A stretch of 60,836 nt of DNA from Alteromonas sp. KUL106 (lineage in GTDB: Bacteria; Pseudomonadota; Gammaproteobacteria; Enterobacterales; Alteromonadaceae): assembly GCF_009811415.1 (NCBI RefSeq), contig NZ_BLIG01000020.1:1-60836 (forward strand). Reading direction: 5' to 3'. The stretch's first letter is position 1; every line of letters starts with the position of its first letter. Shown here piece by piece: positions 30,397 through 40,061 of this stretch. The position numbers were made by a program, and so were the translations under genes. The notes beneath the pieces are model-generated. The model was given only the letters and a program-made list of their open reading frames with translations. It searched no databases and was not told the origin of the DNA.

Positions 30397-31221
30397 TTAA
30401 CCTCCAAGAAGCGATAAAGCTGCTTGAGGACGCTGGTTAGCCTGTGACAGGATTGTTGTTGTAGCCTGTTGAAGAATCTGGTTGCGTGTCAATTCCGCAG
30501 TTTCCGTAGCGAAATCTGTATCCTTAATTCGCGAGCGTGCTTCAGATACATTTTCAGCAATGTTGCTCAAGTTACGAATAGTGGATTGGAATCTATTTTG
30601 GATAGCACCTAGTTCCGCTCTCGTGCTTCCGACGATAGAAAGGGCCGCGTCAATATCAGATAGCATTGCTGATGCACCACCAGCAGATAAAATATTACCG
30701 TCGATACCAAGTCCAGACGCTCCAAAACCTGCCGCTCGAGATAGATTAATGCTTATCTTTTGTCCTGCATTCGCCCCAACCAAGAATGTCGCTGAGTATC
30801 CACCCGTCAAGAGGCTCACGCCACCGAATTCGGTTGTCGAACCTATTCTCGACAATTCTAATCTAAGTGCCGATACTTCTTCTTGCAAAGCCACTCGGTC
30901 TGCAGAACTGTTTATCCCGTTCTGCGCTTGTACAGCAAGAGTACGAATACGCTGGAGTGCCATTGTTGTTTCTTGCAAGGCACCTTCCGCTGTTTGTGCA
31001 AGAGAGATCCCGTCATTTGCGTTACGTACAGCCTGATTCAAACCTTGAATCTGAGATGTCATCCGGTCAGTAATTTGCAGTCCGGCTGCATCATCAGCGG
31101 CGCTGTTTATTCTGTAGCCAGAAGAAAGTCGCTCAAATGCTGTGCTTAAGTTGTTACCAGTGGTAAATAATTGACGTTGTGCATTTAATGATGACACATT
31201 GGTATTAACAAATAGACTCAT
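30397..31221 (-). CDS. fliC: Flagellin B
   Basis: This 274-residue flagellin is closely similar to flagellins A and C over its whole length. The N-terminal helix has [19 protein letters not shown] and the C-terminal helix ends [18 protein letters not shown], one Gly longer than its paralogues. The middle ([20 protein letters not shown]) is shared almost unchanged. An exact sigma-28 promoter lies 269 bases upstream, giving an unusually long leader with several hairpins. The start is preceded by AGGAGAG. Confidence 0.97.
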   Translation of the reverse strand: MSLFVNTNVSSLNAQRQLFTTGNNLSTAFERLSSGYRINSAADDAAGLQITDRMTSQIQGLNQAVRNANDGISLAQTAEGALQETTMALQRIRTLAVQAQNGINSSADRVALQEEVSALRLELSRIGSTTEFGGVSLLTGGYSATFLVGANAGQKISINLSRAAGFGASGLGIDGNILSAGGASAMLSDIDAALSIVGSTRAELGAIQNRFQSTIRNLSNIAENVSEARSRIKDTDFATETAELTRNQILQQATTTILSQANQRPQAALSLLGG

Positions 31222-31332
31222 GGGTCTCTCCTAACAGTTTCGAGTTTTGCGCTATTGCTTTTATTATTTGCGCGATTATTCTAAATATTTGGCATAGCCT
31301 GTGCTTTGTATATGGTGTCAGGTTAATCTGAC

Positions 31333-31359
31333 GTTTCATTGGCACACTACTAATGAAAC
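31333..31359 (-). other. Hairpin in the long flagellin B leader
   Basis: GTTTCATT and AATGAAAC form an 8-bp stem around 11 bases within the predicted leader between the sigma-28 site and the flagellin B start. Two smaller inverted repeats flank it (TCAG/CTGA near 31318-31332 and GAGAA/TTCTC near 31371-31385). Confidence 0.4.
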
Positions 31360-31489
31360 TTGCTAAACAGAGAATTTACTTCTCTTTGCTGGCCGGTGAG
31401 TTTGTTGTTCCAGACCTCAAACCTCTCACTACCTCCTGGCTTCAATCTCGCCGGTTAGCAGCTCCAACCGCCCTTGCAAACCTTCCTTT

Positions 31490-31516
31490 TTATCGACTTA
31501 AAACGTATTTACTTTA
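31490..31516 (-). promoter_or_regulatory. Sigma-28 (FliA) promoter of flagellin B
   Basis: On the minus strand TAAA is followed after exactly 15 bases by GTCGATAA, seven of eight bases of the -10 consensus. The 31222-31912 gap otherwise holds AT-rich sequence without a gene, and the terminator of flagellin C. Confidence 0.88.
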
Positions 31517-31845
31517 AAACTATTTTAAAACCGACAAAACAATCACAAGACACTATTTTTCCTAACAAAAATAAAATATAGACAATTAATTAACACAATA
31601 AAAAAACCATCTATCATCGGGCATTTATTGTTATTATCACCCTCTTGGAAAGATTCTTTATCTTTATCTCCCCTTTGTAATAGTTATCGTCCAATAGACA
31701 AATTTACTTTAGTATTTTTTTTAGGGATTTTGAGATATGCGCGCGTAAAGGAAAATTAAAATAAAAATCAATACTTTAGGATTTTTAAAAGGCGCTTTGA
31801 AGAAGCGTTATTTACTGATAGGACAAAATAAATTTTGGCGTTATA

Positions 31846-31876
31846 CAAAAAAGCTGGCCAATGAGGTGGCCAGCTT
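31846..31876 (-). terminator. Intrinsic terminator of flagellin C
   Basis: On the minus strand AAGCTGGCCA pairs with TGGCCAGCTT around a 6-base loop and runs into TTTTTTG. It lies 37 bases after the flagellin C stop. Confidence 0.9.
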
Positions 31877-31912
31877 GAATATATTTCAGCCGTATAGGGC
31901 TAGCTCCGCAGA

Positions 31913-32734
31913 TTAACCAAGAAGCTGTAGCGCAGCCTGAGGGCGCTGATTAGCCTGTGCGAGTACCGTGGTACTTGCCTGCTGAATGATCTGGTTTCTT
32001 GTCAAGTTTGCAGTTTCCGTCGCGAAATCTGTATCCTTAATCTGAGAACGGGCAGCAGATACATTTTCTGCGATATTACTCAGGTTGCGGATGGTCGACT
32101 GGAAACGATTTTGCAATGCACCAAGTTCTGCTCGCGTACTACCTATTATCGATAAAGCCGAATCGATATCCGATAGCATTGCAGAAGCACCACCAGCAGA
32201 TAAGATATTGCCGTCGATGCCCAGACCTGATGCACCAAAACCGCCCGCTCTAGACAAGTTCACACTAATTTTCTGACCCGCATTAGCACCAACTAAGAAC
32301 GTGGCTGAAAAGCCACCTGTTAGAAGGCTAACACCACCGAATTCAGTTGTTGAGCCGATGCGTGACATTTCCAAGCGAAGCGCTGAGACTTCCTCTTGAA
32401 GAGCAACACGGTCAGCAGAGCTGTTAATGCCGTTCTGAGCTTGTACAGCCAACGTTCTGATACGCTGCAGGGCATTAGTTGTTTCCTGCAAAGCACCTTC
32501 TGCTGTTTGTGATAACGAAATCGCGTCATTAGCATTACGAACAGCTTGGTTTAAGCCTTGTACTTGTGAAGTTAGGCGATCTGTAATTTGCAGACCTGCA
32601 GCATCATCAGCGGCGCTATTGATACGAAAGCCTGAAGACAGGCGTTCAAAAGACGTGCTCAATGAATTGCTTACATCAAATAGCTGACGCTGGGCATTCA
32701 ATGAGGATACATTGGTATTGACGAACATAGACAT
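31913..32734 (-). CDS. fliC: Flagellin C
   Basis: This 273-residue flagellin is first of the three in transcription order. It shares [19 protein letters not shown] with flagellin A, and its C-terminal end reads [17 protein letters not shown]. The exposed middle is short, as in its paralogues. Its own sigma-28 promoter lies 120 bases upstream and its own terminator follows, so it is monocistronic. The start is preceded by AGGAGAG. Which flagellin dominates the filament cannot be told from sequence. Confidence 0.97.
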   Translation of the reverse strand: MSMFVNTNVSSLNAQRQLFDVSNSLSTSFERLSSGFRINSAADDAAGLQITDRLTSQVQGLNQAVRNANDAISLSQTAEGALQETTNALQRIRTLAVQAQNGINSSADRVALQEEVSALRLEMSRIGSTTEFGGVSLLTGGFSATFLVGANAGQKISVNLSRAGGFGASGLGIDGNILSAGGASAMLSDIDSALSIIGSTRAELGALQNRFQSTIRNLSNIAENVSAARSQIKDTDFATETANLTRNQIIQQASTTVLAQANQRPQAALQLLG

Positions 32735-32853
32735 AAAGTCTCTCCTACACTCTCAGTCCAGCGTTTGCTGGCCGCCGGGGGATCCCGACTTATTTTGTTT
32801 TAGTAGTCATCAACTACTGAGGGGTAATTGACGAACTGGCTCTCTCAGAAACT

Positions 32854-32880
32854 GTATCGACAATAAACAAGTTCTCTTTA
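32854..32880 (-). promoter_or_regulatory. Sigma-28 (FliA) promoter of flagellin C
   Basis: On the minus strand TAAA is followed after exactly 15 bases by GTCGATAC. A small AGTAGT/ACTACT stem sits in the leader near 32802-32818. Confidence 0.85.
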
Positions 32881-32975
32881 GAAAAAATTACGATTTTTGC
32901 CGATAAGCGGTAACATATTGCCGTCGCAGGAATGAAAATCAGTTATAACTCATGGATTTTTAAGGGGGATTTGGA

Positions 32976-33953
32976 TTGAATAAAAGTTTAAAAATATTAG
33001 GTGTTCGACGCATTTCAAAGCCCGCATCGCATTGTGCGTTCACAGATTTAATTGCAAACCCTTTCGACGAAAGTCAAAGCACGTTACTGTGCTGCTACCG
33101 CCAAGCAACGAATCATGTCAGTGCTGACGGAGTAGTTGTGGTAATGACTATTGATAAGGATTCATTCAAAGTCCGTCGCAAAACGGTCCTTAGTGAAAAT
33201 AATGCCGACCTAAGAGACCCTAAATTTTCTTCAAATGGCAACCGCCTGATTTTAACAGTCTACGCAAAGACTCAAATAGAGGGCGGGCAAGCTCAGACTC
33301 AAATGCAGAGCTACTTTTCCACTACGGGGCAATCTTGGTCAGGAAAAAATAGTTTTGGCAAAAACGGCTGGTGGTTATGGAATCATGATTGGTTTGGTTC
33401 TGAGGCTTACGGATTTGCTTACAATCAGTCATCAAATACATTGTCGCTTTATAAGGGCGACCCTACTCGAACTATGCTGCTTCATAAAAACGCCGCATTT
33501 TGTTTAAACAAGCAAGGCAAGGGCTATCCCAATGAAAGCACAATCTTATTTGATGATGAGGGAAATGCCTCGGTATTTTTAAGACGAGATGCCGATACTT
33601 TCAGTGCGCAATTTGGTACGTCAAAACCGCCTTATACCAAATGGAACTGGCATGATTTGGGGATCTATATTGGTGGTCCCGCAACTGTGGCGTTAAATGA
33701 AAACCTATATATCGTTGCAGGAAGACATGTTGATTGGAGCTCACATCAATTTACTACCAAGATTTGGCTGTTTAATAGCAAGACTAAAACACTTTCTGAG
33801 CTACAAACACTGCCAAGCGGCGGAGACACAAGTTATCCGGGCTTGGTAATTGAAGGCGACAACCTTTATGTCTCTTATTACTCCAGCCACATCGACAATG
33901 AAGCCCGAGTTTACATGGCATGTTTAACCGGCATTAGTGAATTAACTAATTAG
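32976..33953 (+). CDS. Sialidase-like (BNR-type) beta-propeller protein of unknown function
   Basis: This 325-residue protein lacks a signal peptide or membrane segment. It shows propeller-like repeated strands, a DPKFSSNGNRLILTVYA block and a degenerate Asp-box-like stretch (STTGQSWSG near 115-123), as in sialidase or glycosidase-like BNR families. The start is TTG at 32976, seven bases after AAGGGGG. It is the only plus-strand gene inside the flagellin-to-flgL block and converges on flgL with a 5-base gap. I do not recognise a specific family; a role in handling the flagellin sugar is speculative. Confidence 0.55.
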   Translation: MNKSLKILGVRRISKPASHCAFTDLIANPFDESQSTLLCCYRQATNHVSADGVVVVMTIDKDSFKVRRKTVLSENNADLRDPKFSSNGNRLILTVYAKTQIEGGQAQTQMQSYFSTTGQSWSGKNSFGKNGWWLWNHDWFGSEAYGFAYNQSSNTLSLYKGDPTRTMLLHKNAAFCLNKQGKGYPNESTILFDDEGNASVFLRRDADTFSAQFGTSKPPYTKWNWHDLGIYIGGPATVALNENLYIVAGRHVDWSSHQFTTKIWLFNSKTKTLSELQTLPSGGDTSYPGLVIEGDNLYVSYYSSHIDNEARVYMACLTGISELTN

Positions 33954-33958
33954 AATGG

Positions 33959-35182
33959 CTAAACAAAATCAAATAGCGACAAGTTGGCTACTTTAGGAAA
34001 AGTAGCTAACGCAGCACTCAATGCCGTTTCCTGCTTTGCGAACTCAGTAGACGCCTCTGCGTAGTCTACATCCTGAATAGATGAGCGCTGCGCTTTTGCC
34101 GCAATTTCCATATCAAGATTACTTTCATAAGTACTCTCAGCGATATTCAAACGGCTACCGATGGAAGCCCGTTCTAAAGAAAGCTTCTCAAGTCCGTTAT
34201 CCAATCCTACTAGTGCATCAGCTATCGATTCTTGAAGTGCAGAATTGTCTATTGTGGAATCCATCAATATGGTCTGAATTTCGTGAATAGACTGGGCCAT
34301 ACTTTTCTTTTGCGGTGCATTAAAAGACAAATCTATACTATCACCAGGCGCAGCCGTCGCATCAAATTCCATTCCCTTGATGGTAAACGGCTGACCAGAC
34401 GTAAAAGGCACCGTGTCAATAACGACACCAGTACCTTGGTTGACCAACTCAGCTTGTCCGGATGCTAGAAAATTAATGCGGTAATCGTTGTTTCCTGCGT
34501 TTACAGGGTCGTAATTCTTGTCGAAAAAGGTATCAAACGTGCCCTGCTGTCTCACAGAGGCAGTAGTTACCGTTGCCCCCGTTGTGCCATTCACTGAAAA
34601 CTTAAAGCGTGAAAGAACGTTTTCAAACACTTCATAACCGTTACTGGTTGATTGTATTTTTGAGCTATTAGATAGTTGCACAAAGCTTACACCAGGGTCG
34701 CCTGCAAACGTAATGGCGTTTGCGCCCGCCGCTGGATTGTATTCAAACGCCTGGTTGCCCGACTGGAAGCCCGCATACAAATAATTGCCGTCTGCATCCT
34801 GTGTGTTCATCAGGTCAAACACTTCTAGTTTTATCTGCTCTAGTTCCGCACCAATGGCGCGTTTATCAGGATCATCTAAGATCCCATTTCCAGCCTGGAC
34901 GATAAGCGTTCGTGCGCGGTTGATAGAGTCGGTAATATTGGTTAGCACAGCCTCTTGCTGCTCAAGAGAGCCAGTCACCAAATCATTATTGCGCTGGAAC
35001 TGATTAAGCTCATCAATTTCTTCAGTCAAGCGCAGAACTTTCGCAGCACCAACAGGATCGTCGCTGGGAGTAATAATGCGTTTACCTGAGGCAAGTTGCT
35101 CTTGAGTCTTCGCCAAATCGCCCTGGTTTTGCATAATGGAGCGCATGTTTTGATCATAAATTTGATTCGTTGATATACGCAT
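33959..35182 (-). CDS. flgL: Flagellar hook-filament junction protein FlgL
   Basis: This 407-residue protein has the flagellin-like N-terminal helix (RISTNQIYDQNMRSIMQNQ, LASGKRIITPSDDPVGAAKV) and a C-terminal helix with QDVDYAEASTEFAKQETAL. FlgL forms the second junction ring between hook and filament. It starts seven bases after flgK and ends the flgFGHIJKL series. No hairpin terminator was seen before the convergent plus-strand gene. Confidence 0.95.
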   Translation of the reverse strand: MRISTNQIYDQNMRSIMQNQGDLAKTQEQLASGKRIITPSDDPVGAAKVLRLTEEIDELNQFQRNNDLVTGSLEQQEAVLTNITDSINRARTLIVQAGNGILDDPDKRAIGAELEQIKLEVFDLMNTQDADGNYLYAGFQSGNQAFEYNPAAGANAITFAGDPGVSFVQLSNSSKIQSTSNGYEVFENVLSRFKFSVNGTTGATVTTASVRQQGTFDTFFDKNYDPVNAGNNDYRINFLASGQAELVNQGTGVVIDTVPFTSGQPFTIKGMEFDATAAPGDSIDLSFNAPQKKSMAQSIHEIQTILMDSTIDNSALQESIADALVGLDNGLEKLSLERASIGSRLNIAESTYESNLDMEIAAKAQRSSIQDVDYAEASTEFAKQETALSAALATFPKVANLSLFDFV

Positions 35183-35189
35183 AGCTCAC

Positions 35190-37232
35190 CTACCTTGCTG
35201 ACTGCAAAATGGTATTAAATAATTCTTGCGCTGTTGATAAAATTCGCGCTGCGGCAGCATAACTTTGCTGGTATTTTATCAAGTTCGCCGCTTCTTCATC
35301 TAAGCTTACGCCTGACACCGACTCAAACCAATTTTGAGATTGCACTTTCATTGCCTCAGCAGAAGCTAGAGAAACACTGGCCATTGAGGCATCTTCACCA
35401 ATTCGTCCTACCATTGACGCGTAAGCGTCTTGAAAGGTTCGCGGCCTATTTGTCGCTTCACTACTCACCTGTACTTTGTTTTCATTTTGGATAGCGGCTA
35501 GATTAAGCGCATTGCTATTGTCGTTAAAGCCATCTGTATTATAGCCAATGGAGAAACTATCTCCTGCCTTCGGTACGCCATCTAAGCTTAAGTCAAAGCC
35601 TGGGTCTGGGCTGATTCCCGCCTGGCTGATGAGATTATTTAAATTAGTGGTGCCAGTAACGGTAGCTAAAACAGTGCCGCTTCCATCTAAAACGTTGTAG
35701 GTATCCGGGGCGGTAAAGCTAATTTGAGCGGGCGCTGAATTTAAAAGGCCACCCGCTCCGTCAAAGGCAGACGTGCCCACTTCCGTATTTGACACGGTCA
35801 CATCGACAACGTTAGCACTGCCTAAGTTCGCGCTATCGGCCCCCGCTCTTACCGGATTGGCAAACGCTAAATCTTCAGGACGATTTGTTGCTAAGCTTAT
35901 TTTTGATGCCACGTCTTTGGTGGGCTGAATGAGAAACTCATTGCCAACGGTGTAAGGATCGCTTCCTGAAAAGTCAATCTCAATGCCACCGGGTAATTCA
36001 TTAAAACCGGGGGTTACCGCAAAATTTGAAATAATGATGTCGCTACCTGAACCATCTTTTTTGGGCGTGCCATCGGGGTTTAAAAACGTAATTTCTATTT
36101 CGCTGGGCACGCCGGCGGCAACTGCGGTAACTTCAATTTTATAATCGGCGTCAGTTAATTCAGCACCTTTGCCCTCGGTAATCTGCGCTGTAACAACATA
36201 GTCGCCATTGGTATCTTCATACGCTAAACCTCTAAAAGAGGGAATGTCAAAAATGTTACCACCAATCTGACCATCCAAGTCCATGCCGAGTTTATTCTGC
36301 GTGTTCATGGCATCTGCGAAAGCGACCGACAGCTGGCCAACATCACGCATCGTCGGGCCTAGTACTTCATTGCGATACTCAAACAAACCGCCCAATGCGC
36401 CGCCGAGATCACTTTCCAAAATTCGCAACGATGCGTTGTTTTTCGTTTGTGAACCGAAGTCAGTTTCTAACTTAATTTCCTTCGTTGTCAGGTCAGCACT
36501 AGAACTTAACTCAAAAAGATTAAAGGCTCCGTTTTCAAGAACGAGTGACTCGCCTGACGTCAGGTTAATTGTTACAGCACCATTTTGCGTAGTACTTTCT
36601 TTAACCGTAATACCCATTATCGAAGCCAGTTCGTCTATGGCCTGATCTCGCTCGTTGAGCAACGCACTCGGCTGATCGCTGGTATTGTTACCATTAGCAA
36701 TGACAATATTTCGATTCAAATCGCCAATGTTACCAATGAGTGTATTTGCTCTGTTTACCATTGAAGTGAACTCTAGATTAAGCTCCTCTTCTTTTTCTAG
36801 CATGTAGTCTGACAAGGTTCTCATTCGGTTGTACAAAGACTCGGATTTGCTGAGTACTTGTTCACGAGATGCTAAATTAGTTGGGTCATCAGCAGCGGTT
36901 TGTAACGCCGAGAAATACTCACTCAACCCTTTTGAAATTGAATTTGCTTCACTTGCAAGCAGATTATCAATTGCCGTTGTTTTGCTAGAAAAGGCTTCAA
37001 GCTCTCCTACTGCTGTGATATCTCGACGCAGCTGATTTTGCGCAAAAACGTTAATAATGCGCTCAGTATTACCAATCTCCACACCAAAAACTTGACTGTT
37101 TTGAAGCTCGGTTCGCTCGCGAACATAGCCAGGTGTGTTGACGTTAGCGATGTTGTTGCTGGTCGTCTGTAGTAGTTTACTACTGGCGTTTACGCCGCTT
37201 GTCGCTAATGAATATAAATCAACAGAACTCAC
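35190..37232 (-). CDS. flgK: Flagellar hook-filament junction protein FlgK
   Basis: This 680-residue protein begins with the rod/hook-family helix (LYSLATSGVNASSKLLQTTS, NNIANVNTPGYVRER) and ends with EEAANLIKYQQSYAAAARIL. The central part, about residues 320-570, is larger than in enteric FlgK (about 547 residues), with Asp/Gly-rich exposed domains. FlgK is the first hook-associated ring. It lies 28 bases after flgJ. Confidence 0.95.
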   Translation of the reverse strand: MSSVDLYSLATSGVNASSKLLQTTSNNIANVNTPGYVRERTELQNSQVFGVEIGNTERIINVFAQNQLRRDITAVGELEAFSSKTTAIDNLLASEANSISKGLSEYFSALQTAADDPTNLASREQVLSKSESLYNRMRTLSDYMLEKEEELNLEFTSMVNRANTLIGNIGDLNRNIVIANGNNTSDQPSALLNERDQAIDELASIMGITVKESTTQNGAVTINLTSGESLVLENGAFNLFELSSSADLTTKEIKLETDFGSQTKNNASLRILESDLGGALGGLFEYRNEVLGPTMRDVGQLSVAFADAMNTQNKLGMDLDGQIGGNIFDIPSFRGLAYEDTNGDYVVTAQITEGKGAELTDADYKIEVTAVAAGVPSEIEITFLNPDGTPKKDGSGSDIIISNFAVTPGFNELPGGIEIDFSGSDPYTVGNEFLIQPTKDVASKISLATNRPEDLAFANPVRAGADSANLGSANVVDVTVSNTEVGTSAFDGAGGLLNSAPAQISFTAPDTYNVLDGSGTVLATVTGTTNLNNLISQAGISPDPGFDLSLDGVPKAGDSFSIGYNTDGFNDNSNALNLAAIQNENKVQVSSEATNRPRTFQDAYASMVGRIGEDASMASVSLASAEAMKVQSQNWFESVSGVSLDEEAANLIKYQQSYAAAARILSTAQELFNTILQSAR

Positions 37233-37260
37233 TGTATTATCCTCACCTATGGCCCCTCGA

Positions 37261-38211
37261 CTACGGCATTAACGCGCTAAGACGTTCGCTGTTATATACG
37301 GCCATTATCTTGCTCGCATATTCAGGGTCGGTAGCATAGCCCGCATCTTGAAGCGCACTTGTGTAACGCGCTGCGTCAGAAGCATTTTCCACAGCATGGC
37401 TGTAGCGAGGCTGTGTGGTAATAAAACGTCCGTAGTCTTCCATCGCCTCTTCTACCGATGAATAAGATCTAAATGCCGCTTTTTGTTTTTGCGGTAAGCC
37501 GTTATTAAACTCCAAAGTATCCACTACCGCCTGCTCACCTTCCCATGCTTTACTGGCCTTAATGCCAAAAAGATTGTGAGAACTACTCCCGTCAGCTTTA
37601 TGAATGACAAATTTCCCCCACCCCGTTTCCACTGCGGCCTGAGAAACGATAGCTTTGGGATCCATGCCATACTTTTCTGCTATTTTCTCTGCAATAGGCA
37701 TAAGACTCTGAACAAATTGTTCAGGCGTATCGAACATAGCGTCTTTTTGCGCAGACTGACTCTTTATTGATTCAGAGGATAGGGCGGCGGCTTGGGCTTG
37801 TGTAACACTTTGCACGCGATTGCTATTGAGTGACGATAAATTACCATCGCTTCTGATAACGCTTGCCGGCGTGTAACTGTCCTCAGTCTGTCCTAACTGT
37901 TTGACAATAACGTCAGCAAGCCCTAAGCCTCCGTTGGAAGTTAAATCTGTTGCCAATTGCTGATCGTGCATGTCTCGATAAAACTTGACTTGCTGTGAAT
38001 TAAACGGGCTGTCCTCATCAGCAAGCGCGTCTTGCGCTTTACGCATAGACTTCAGCATCATCTGCACAAATATCGCTTCAAACTGCTGAGCAGCCTCTTG
38101 CAATACGGTTTCATCGCCTGACGCAATGGCTTCGCGCATCTTGTTTATGCTGCCCATATCATGGACATTGCGAGCCATATCAAGCTGATTTTTTGTGCTG
38201 AGTGATTCCAT
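37261..38211 (-). CDS. flgJ: Flagellar rod-capping protein and muramidase FlgJ
   Basis: This 316-residue protein has two domains. The N-terminal rod cap reads AAQQFEAIFVQMMLKSMRKA. The C-terminal glucosaminidase/muramidase domain (about 160-310) has SQAAVETGWGK with the catalytic Glu and a HNLFGIKA block. It opens the peptidoglycan for the growing rod. It follows flgI by 23 bases. Confidence 0.95.
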   Translation of the reverse strand: MESLSTKNQLDMARNVHDMGSINKMREAIASGDETVLQEAAQQFEAIFVQMMLKSMRKAQDALADEDSPFNSQQVKFYRDMHDQQLATDLTSNGGLGLADVIVKQLGQTEDSYTPASVIRSDGNLSSLNSNRVQSVTQAQAAALSSESIKSQSAQKDAMFDTPEQFVQSLMPIAEKIAEKYGMDPKAIVSQAAVETGWGKFVIHKADGSSSHNLFGIKASKAWEGEQAVVDTLEFNNGLPQKQKAAFRSYSSVEEAMEDYGRFITTQPRYSHAVENASDAARYTSALQDAGYATDPEYASKIMAVYNSERLSALMP

Positions 38212-38234
38212 TGTAATTATCCCACCTACACCCG

Positions 38235-39347
38235 TTAAATAATGATCAGCTCACCACGTAAAGCACCTGCTTGACGCAGCGCTTCGAGGATTGCCATTAA
38301 GTCACCAGGTGCTGCACCAACTTCGTTGACGGCACGTACAAGTTGGTCGAGGGTCACGCCTGGCTCAAACTTAAACATGCGACTGTCGGCTAAATCCACA
38401 TCAACAATGGATTGGGTCGTGACGGCTGTTTGTCCGTCTGCAAAGGCGTTAGGCTGTGACACCTGCTGGTTCTCTGAAATCGTCACTGTTAGCCCCCCGT
38501 GCGTAATCGCTGCAGGTAGCAAACGTACATCGCTACCAATAACGATGGTGCCAGTGCGGCTGTTAATCACAACTCTTGCTGGCGCATCCGCCGGTGTGAA
38601 CTCAAAGTTTTCAAGTGTGGCTAAAAAGCCTACCCGCTGACCTACATCGCGCGGTGCCGTTACGCGAACTGAAGCCGCATCAATCGGTTTCGCAATGATG
38701 TAGCCATTTTCAGGCTGCGCACCCAATCTTTCATTGATGGTATCGGCTAACGCTTTTGCAGTTGAAAAGTCAGGGTAATGAAGGTTGAGGGTTAGCGTAT
38801 CGCCATTAGCAAAACCGCTTGGAACCGAGCGCTCTACCATGGCCCCGTTTGGAATTCTGCCTACAGTTGGGGTATTGACTACAATCCTAGAACCGTCGCC
38901 GCCTTGTGCACCAAATCCGCTAACGACTAGGCTACCTTGCGCCACTGCATAAACTTCACCATCTACACCGCGAAGAAACGTCTGCAGCAGCGTTCCTCCC
39001 TGAAGACTAGCCGCTTCACCTACTGAAGAAACTGTAATATCTATGGTCTGCCCAGGCTTGGCAAAAGCTGGAAGTTCTGCGTGAACCGCCACCGCTGCTA
39101 CGTTTCTAATTTTAGGTTTTGTATTAGCGTCAAGACTGATACCGAAGTTGCGCAACATGGTACGAAAGCTTTGCTCTGTAAACGGGCTTTGCTCCCCCGT
39201 TCCTGGCAAACCAACGACTAAGCCGTAACCTACTAATTGGTTACTACGCACACCCTGAATGCTCGCTAAGTCTTTTATGCGCTGCGCCCCTACTTGAGAT
39301 GATAAAAGCAGTGAGGAAACGGCCAATAAAACCAATAATAAACGCAT
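38235..39347 (-). CDS. flgI: Flagellar P-ring protein FlgI
   Basis: This 370-residue protein has a Sec signal peptide ([17 protein letters not shown], cleavage after VGA) and then the FlgI core: [33 protein letters not shown] and a C-terminal [18 protein letters not shown]. It polymerizes around the rod in the periplasm, helped by the FlgA chaperone encoded at 47 kb. It follows flgH by 21 bases. Confidence 0.97.
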   Translation of the reverse strand: MRLLLVLLAVSSLLLSSQVGAQRIKDLASIQGVRSNQLVGYGLVVGLPGTGEQSPFTEQSFRTMLRNFGISLDANTKPKIRNVAAVAVHAELPAFAKPGQTIDITVSSVGEAASLQGGTLLQTFLRGVDGEVYAVAQGSLVVSGFGAQGGDGSRIVVNTPTVGRIPNGAMVERSVPSGFANGDTLTLNLHYPDFSTAKALADTINERLGAQPENGYIIAKPIDAASVRVTAPRDVGQRVGFLATLENFEFTPADAPARVVINSRTGTIVIGSDVRLLPAAITHGGLTVTISENQQVSQPNAFADGQTAVTTQSIVDVDLADSRMFKFEPGVTLDQLVRAVNEVGAAPGDLMAILEALRQAGALRGELIII

Positions 39348-39368
39348 GTTTACTCTCCTACCCTAAAC

Positions 39369-40061
39369 CTAAAGAGGCCACCAAGCCGAATCAAAGAACT
39401 TAGTTAACCACCCCTTTTCTTGCGCTCGGGCAAAACTACCCGTACCCGAATATTGAATGCGAGCATTCGCGACCTTTGTTGACACGATTTCATTTTCAGG
39501 GCTGATATCCGCTGGACGAATAATGCCGGTTAAACGTATATATTCGTCACCCTGATTTAGCGTTAACCACTTTTCACCGCGAATAACCAAGTTGCTATTA
39601 GGAAGCACGTCAACCACAGTTACCGAAATAGCGCCATTTAAGCTATTACTTTGGTTTGCCGTTGCGTCTCCGCTAAAATCGCGAGATGAGCTTATTCCAA
39701 GCTGAATAGATTCGCCGCCGATATTGATTGCTTGACCCGCCAGCCCGGTAATGGGGTTGAGATTTACATTAGAGTCTTTCGCTGTGCTTGTATCAGCAGA
39801 TTTGCTCGCTTGCGTATTCTCGCTCAACGTAACGGTAATAATGTCGCCTACTCTTCTCGCCGTTACATCTGAATAAAGGTTGTTTGCCAAATGTGAGCGA
39901 AACAGCGAACCGTCTTCAACCACCGTTTCACGAGGGTAATCTGGGACCACTGGCGCAAATGAAGGGTCGTTTGCCTGGACAGGTGGTTCATTTGTACTGG
40001 CGCAACCACCAATTGTGAGCAGTGCAACAGATAAACCTAGAATACGCATTATGCTACCCAT
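39369..40061 (-). CDS. flgH: Flagellar L-ring lipoprotein FlgH
   Basis: This 230-residue lipoprotein has an N-terminal signal and lipobox LTIGGC. The conserved core has LFRSHLANNLYSDVTARRVGD, VLPNSNLVIRGEKWLTLNQG and VANARIQYSGTG. It forms the outer-membrane bushing. The first ATG (40061) overlaps the flgG stop as TAATG. A second ATG at 40049 (MRIL) would give a more usual signal peptide. Confidence 0.96.
   Translation of the reverse strand: MGSIMRILGLSVALLTIGGCASTNEPPVQANDPSFAPVVPDYPRETVVEDGSLFRSHLANNLYSDVTARRVGDIITVTLSENTQASKSADTSTAKDSNVNLNPITGLAGQAINIGGESIQLGISSSRDFSGDATANQSNSLNGAISVTVVDVLPNSNLVIRGEKWLTLNQGDEYIRLTGIIRPADISPENEIVSTKVANARIQYSGTGSFARAQEKGWLTKFFDSAWWPL

Noticed and set aside
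30482..31036. Long plus-strand frame (184 codons) opposite flagellin B
   Set aside because: It is the antisense shadow of a conserved flagellin and has no ribosome site or family likeness. Similar frames appear opposite the paralogues.
28587..32734. Tandem flagellin genes as a recent assembly duplication
   Set aside because: The three genes differ at many positions and have different leaders and downstream regions, so they are real paralogues.
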